The notes under the pieces were generated by a model, which was not told where the DNA came from, searched no databases, and worked only from the letters and a program-made list of their open reading frames with translations. Made by a program: the position numbers and the translations under genes. A stretch of 64,000 nucleotides of DNA from Massilibacteroides vaginae. GTDB lineage: Bacteria > Bacteroidota > Bacteroidia > Bacteroidales > Tannerellaceae. How positions within the stretch are numbered: the first letter of the stretch is position 1; every line of letters starts with the position of its first letter. The stretch spans positions 1-64,000 of the forward strand of contig NZ_FXDJ01000007.1 of NCBI RefSeq assembly GCF_900178525.1, given 5' to 3'. This document shows, one piece after another, positions 61,417 to 64,000 of the stretch.

Positions 61417-61424
61417 TATATTTG
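61417..61424 (+). promoter_or_regulatory. -7 box of HTH regulator gene
   Basis: TATATTTG, exact TAnnTTTG, 60 nt before the ATG. Confidence 0.45.
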
Positions 61425-61484
61425 TTCATGTTGTTTTCTGAAAGACACGTGGACTAAATAATAAAGGGCTCTAAATTTAATAAT

Positions 61485-62429
61485 ATGGATTACCAAAAGA
61501 AATTTATTGATATTATATCCAGATATGTTCCTGAAGATGAAAAACTTGTAGATTTTATTTCTAAGTTGATAAATCTTGGAAAAGAGGCCAGTTACAGACG
61601 TATTAGGGGTGAAGTAGAATTTACGCTCTCTGAAGTAGTAACGATATCTAAGAAGTTGAATATTAATTTAACTTCTTTAATCATCAGAGAAGGAGGAGAA
61701 AAAGTAACATTCAATTTACGCCTTCCGGATAATGTTAATCCGGCAAATAGTCACATCAAAAAAATTGAAGCCGACCTCAATGTATTGGAGGGAATCAATA
61801 AAAAGGCCGAGTCCACACTGTTTTCTGTATGTCGCTCCATACCCAACATTTTCTATTTAGATCATCCGTATTTAACAAAACTAAAACTATTACAGACTCA
61901 ATTTAATACCGGCATAATGCAGCCCTCTCCATTATCACATATTGACATACCCAATAAATTATTGAAGATACAAGAGGAGTATTGGGAAGAACTTAAATCT
62001 TTTAACCTTATATATATCCTAGCTCCAAATTTGTTGACTTCTATTACCAGTGACATTCTGTTTTTTCATAAACTCAATCTTATTTCCGATCAAGAAAAAC
62101 AACATCTGAAAAAAGAACTGCTTTCTATTCTAAATGTAATAGATGAGGCAGCTCGTTCAGGACTGTTCCGCCGCAAAGAAATATCTATGTACGTATCTCA
62201 TGTCATTTTAGATCTGTCTCATTCTTTAATAATCTCCAAAGCCCTCGAAGCATCAGTCATTGATCTGCATTTTCCGAATTCTCTTTTATCTTTCGATAAA
62301 GAAATGTGCCAGGCACACATGAAACGTATCCAGATCATTAAAAAATGTTCTTCACTTATAACTCAGTCGGGCGAACTTACCAAAATATCATTTCTTACAA
62401 ATCAAAAAGAAATTATAGATTCTCTATAG
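61485..62429 (+). CDS. Putative HTH regulator of a Bacteroidota-specific family
   Basis: A 314-residue protein. The first 65 residues resemble a Cro-like HTH: LGKEASYRRIRGEVEFTLSEVVTISKKLNINLTSLI. The remaining 250 residues are mainly helical and of no known domain. Proteins of this layout are frequent in Bacteroidota and presumed transcription regulators. It lies between repeat locus C and an MFS gene; a hairpin terminator follows at 62531. Confidence 0.7.
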   Translation: MDYQKKFIDIISRYVPEDEKLVDFISKLINLGKEASYRRIRGEVEFTLSEVVTISKKLNINLTSLIIREGGEKVTFNLRLPDNVNPANSHIKKIEADLNVLEGINKKAESTLFSVCRSIPNIFYLDHPYLTKLKLLQTQFNTGIMQPSPLSHIDIPNKLLKIQEEYWEELKSFNLIYILAPNLLTSITSDILFFHKLNLISDQEKQHLKKELLSILNVIDEAARSGLFRRKEISMYVSHVILDLSHSLIISKALEASVIDLHFPNSLLSFDKEMCQAHMKRIQIIKKCSSLITQSGELTKISFLTNQKEIIDSL

Positions 62430-62898
62430 AGACGATATATTCGCTATAATAATGTTCTATCCTATTCATTCCATCGTTATTGTATAAGGATGAAATGAAC
62501 TGTGCCTTATTTTTTTTGTGGAATTCTGCAGCATGTAATAAGTGTAAATACATGCTTTTTTATCGCTTATTATAAGATAAAACATGAAATTTAAATGCGA
62601 ACAATCTATTTTTTGTAAAATATAAAACATACATACATCCAACACAATTTCATTCTAAATAAGAAATATCTTCGTCTTTTTTTTCGTTTTAAGAAAAAAA
62701 ACGACACCCTGTTTTTTTTCCTAATTTCTAAATTGTCCCCATGTTAATCAAGTTAACTTTTAAATCTTAAAAAATTTAAATGACCTTAAATCAAGAACCG
62801 ATCCGCATCTGGCAATTTTCGACAGATGAACCTTCTATGAAATTTTAAGCACGTTTTCCTTAGCATTTAATTGCTAATAATCTTAATACGGAACACAC
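62430..62898. other. Intergenic region before MFS gene
   Basis: AT-rich, no gene. It has a terminator (62531-62562), and a perfect dyad TTAGCA/TGCTAA (62860-62865, 62872-62877) 22 nt before the MFS start that could be an operator. No exact promoter box was identified. Confidence 0.5.
62531..62562 (+). terminator. Intrinsic terminator after HTH regulator
   Basis: GCATGTA (62531-62537) pairs with TACATGC (62549-62555), then T6. Confidence 0.75.
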
Positions 62899-64000
62899 AT
62901 GAAAGCATCAAAATGGTTCAAGTTTTCTTTACTTTATTTAGGCGCAATGATATTGTCTATCAGCCAAATGAAGATTTCTCCAACAGACTTACGTGAGTCT
63001 TTTATTTCTTTATTAAACATTAATCCGGTTGAGGTTTCAATCTATGTCTCAATCTTTGCCTTCGCCCCTGTTTTTCTCGCAATACCCGGAGGCAGTTTGG
63101 TGAAAAGATACGGAGCAAAGCAAATTAGCATAGTGATTATGCTGGCTTTATTCTTAGGAAACATTATCGGATATTTTACAGATTCTTATCCGATTATGCT
63201 GATTGCCCGAATTATCGAAGGAGTATCGTTCTCTTTCATTATGGTAACCGGAATGGTCTTGATTACCCATTGGTTCAAAGATGGAGGATACGGACTGGCT
63301 GTCGGAATATTCGGAACATTTTCAGCATTTGGTTATGCGGCGGTTATATATGTGCTGCCTATGATATACGAAAGCTATGGTCTGAAAAGTATTTGGCTGT
63401 CGCTTGCTGTTTCTGCGGCTTTGATAGGTTTGTTGTTTATTATATTATTTGATAATCCGCTCGGCGATTCAACATCTGCTGAAAGGGTAAAAAAAGCATC
63501 GCTCAGAGAGGCGTTTAGCAATTCCCGTATAATAATGTTAGCAATAGCTATGTCTACCGTTAGCTTCATTCTGTTTACATTCTTAGATGGCTACCCTACT
63601 ATATTTAAAACTGTCTATAATTTATCGCTTGAAACTTCGAGCTTCAACTCTATGATATTCGGTCTGATAGGTATCCCGGTAGGGCTTATTATCGGATTTC
63701 TTATCGAAAAAACAGGCAAACCGCTCACTATTGGATTTTTCTCTTTCATTGTAATGACCATAGCCTGTTTTGTAACAAACAAAACCCCGGAAACCCTATT
63801 GTTAGTACAAGTCATTATTTTATCTACTTGTATAAGCTTTACTTCAACCGCTATTGCTTCTTCGGTTCCAAAGGTTGTACATCATTCAGGATTAATAGAA
63901 GACAGTTTTGCAATTGTATATTTATTCTATTACATCGGCGCATTAATCGGAATTCCTATTGTTTCAGGTTTGGTAAGTAGCTACGGATGGGCTATAGGAG
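62899..64000 (+). CDS. MFS transporter, 3' end outside window
   Basis: An open frame begins at ATG 62899 (MKASKWFKFSLLYLGAMIL) and runs without stop to the window end, giving at least 367 residues with about ten membrane helices. Marks of the major facilitator superfamily: GGSLVKRYGAKQ between helices 2 and 3, and ARIIEGVSFSFIM in helix 4. It resembles cyanate/nitrite or sugar-phosphate type MFS proteins in general outline; substrate unknown. It is preceded by a 6-bp dyad. Confidence 0.88.
   Translation, partial: MKASKWFKFSLLYLGAMILSISQMKISPTDLRESFISLLNINPVEVSIYVSIFAFAPVFLAIPGGSLVKRYGAKQISIVIMLALFLGNIIGYFTDSYPIMLIARIIEGVSFSFIMVTGMVLITHWFKDGGYGLAVGIFGTFSAFGYAAVIYVLPMIYESYGLKSIWLSLAVSAALIGLLFIILFDNPLGDSTSAERVKKASLREAFSNSRIIMLAIAMSTVSFILFTFLDGYPTIFKTVYNLSLETSSFNSMIFGLIGIPVGLIIGFLIEKTGKPLTIGFFSFIVMTIACFVTNKTPETLLLVQVIILSTCISFTSTAIASSVPKVVHHSGLIEDSFAIVYLFYYIGALIGIPIVSGLVSSYGWAIG

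Larger units (their letters stand above)
60847..61484. other. Right island junction and upstream region of HTH regulator
   Basis: No gene. It contains attR (61033-61078), a weak hairpin GTTG/CAAC before T6 near 61131 (possible old mnmE terminator), the inverted 21-bp-period repeat (61211-61280) and the -7 box TATATTTG (61417-61424) of the next gene. Confidence 0.6.

Overview
The window is bacterial chromosome from a member of the Bacteroidota, most likely order Bacteroidales. Evidence: many promoters fit the Bacteroidota form (TTTG, 19-21 nt, TAnnTTTG) rather than -35/-10 boxes, purine-rich ribosome sites are mostly weak, and the gene families are typical of that group (TonB receptor with a carboxypeptidase-like N-terminal domain, DUF4494, DUF1080, SDR-type threonine dehydrogenase beside kbl, PA14-GH3, lipoproteins). 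Genus cannot be fixed from the sequence alone.

Layout. 1-500: a strong minus-strand promoter and leader pointing out of the window, resembling an rRNA operon start. 508-43715: ordinary host chromosome, mainly housekeeping: cinA, a lipoprotein-type peptide deformylase, a His-rich protein plus TonB receptor behind an operator-like dyad, ndk, yggS, a multidomain CoA-disulfide-reductase/rhodanese/TusA/DsrE protein, a GH3 glycosidase, a CLC protein, threonine catabolism (kbl/tdh, divergent), a LytS/LytTR two-component pair, ferrochelatase, radA, serB, xth, ettA, dnaB and mnmE. A complete IS1182-family element (36443-38260) with 37-bp terminal inverted repeats sits between xth and a DUF1080 gene.

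43716-61080 is an AT-richer accessory island that begins right after the mnmE stop codon. It has a tyrosine recombinase, a protein with four tandem HTH units, a three-gene unknown module, a small HTH protein, a winged-helix/DnaC-like ATPase pair, a candidate oriT, MobC- and MobA-like relaxosome proteins, an octanucleotide repeat array beside a 108-bp hairpin, a complete type I restriction-modification operon (hsdR-hsdM-hsdS), a metallophosphoesterase, a DUF4143 ATPase and a GIY-YIG/DUF4357 protein. No type IV secretion genes are present, so it reads as an integrative mobilizable element that borrows a helper's conjugation machinery. Both ends share TGTATCGG and TATTAATCGAAAA in the same order, which I take as attL and attR, 17.3 kb apart.

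61080-64000 returns to host-type sequence: a 21-bp-period AT repeat, a Bacteroidota HTH regulator and the start of an MFS transporter cut by the window end.

The least explained signals are non-coding: the 21-bp-period repeat family at three intergenic loci, three 22-bp-spaced TACAnnTGTA-like sites between radA and a redoxin gene, the 39-nt symmetric dyad before the TonB locus, and the octamer array, antisense promoter and hairpin just before hsdR.
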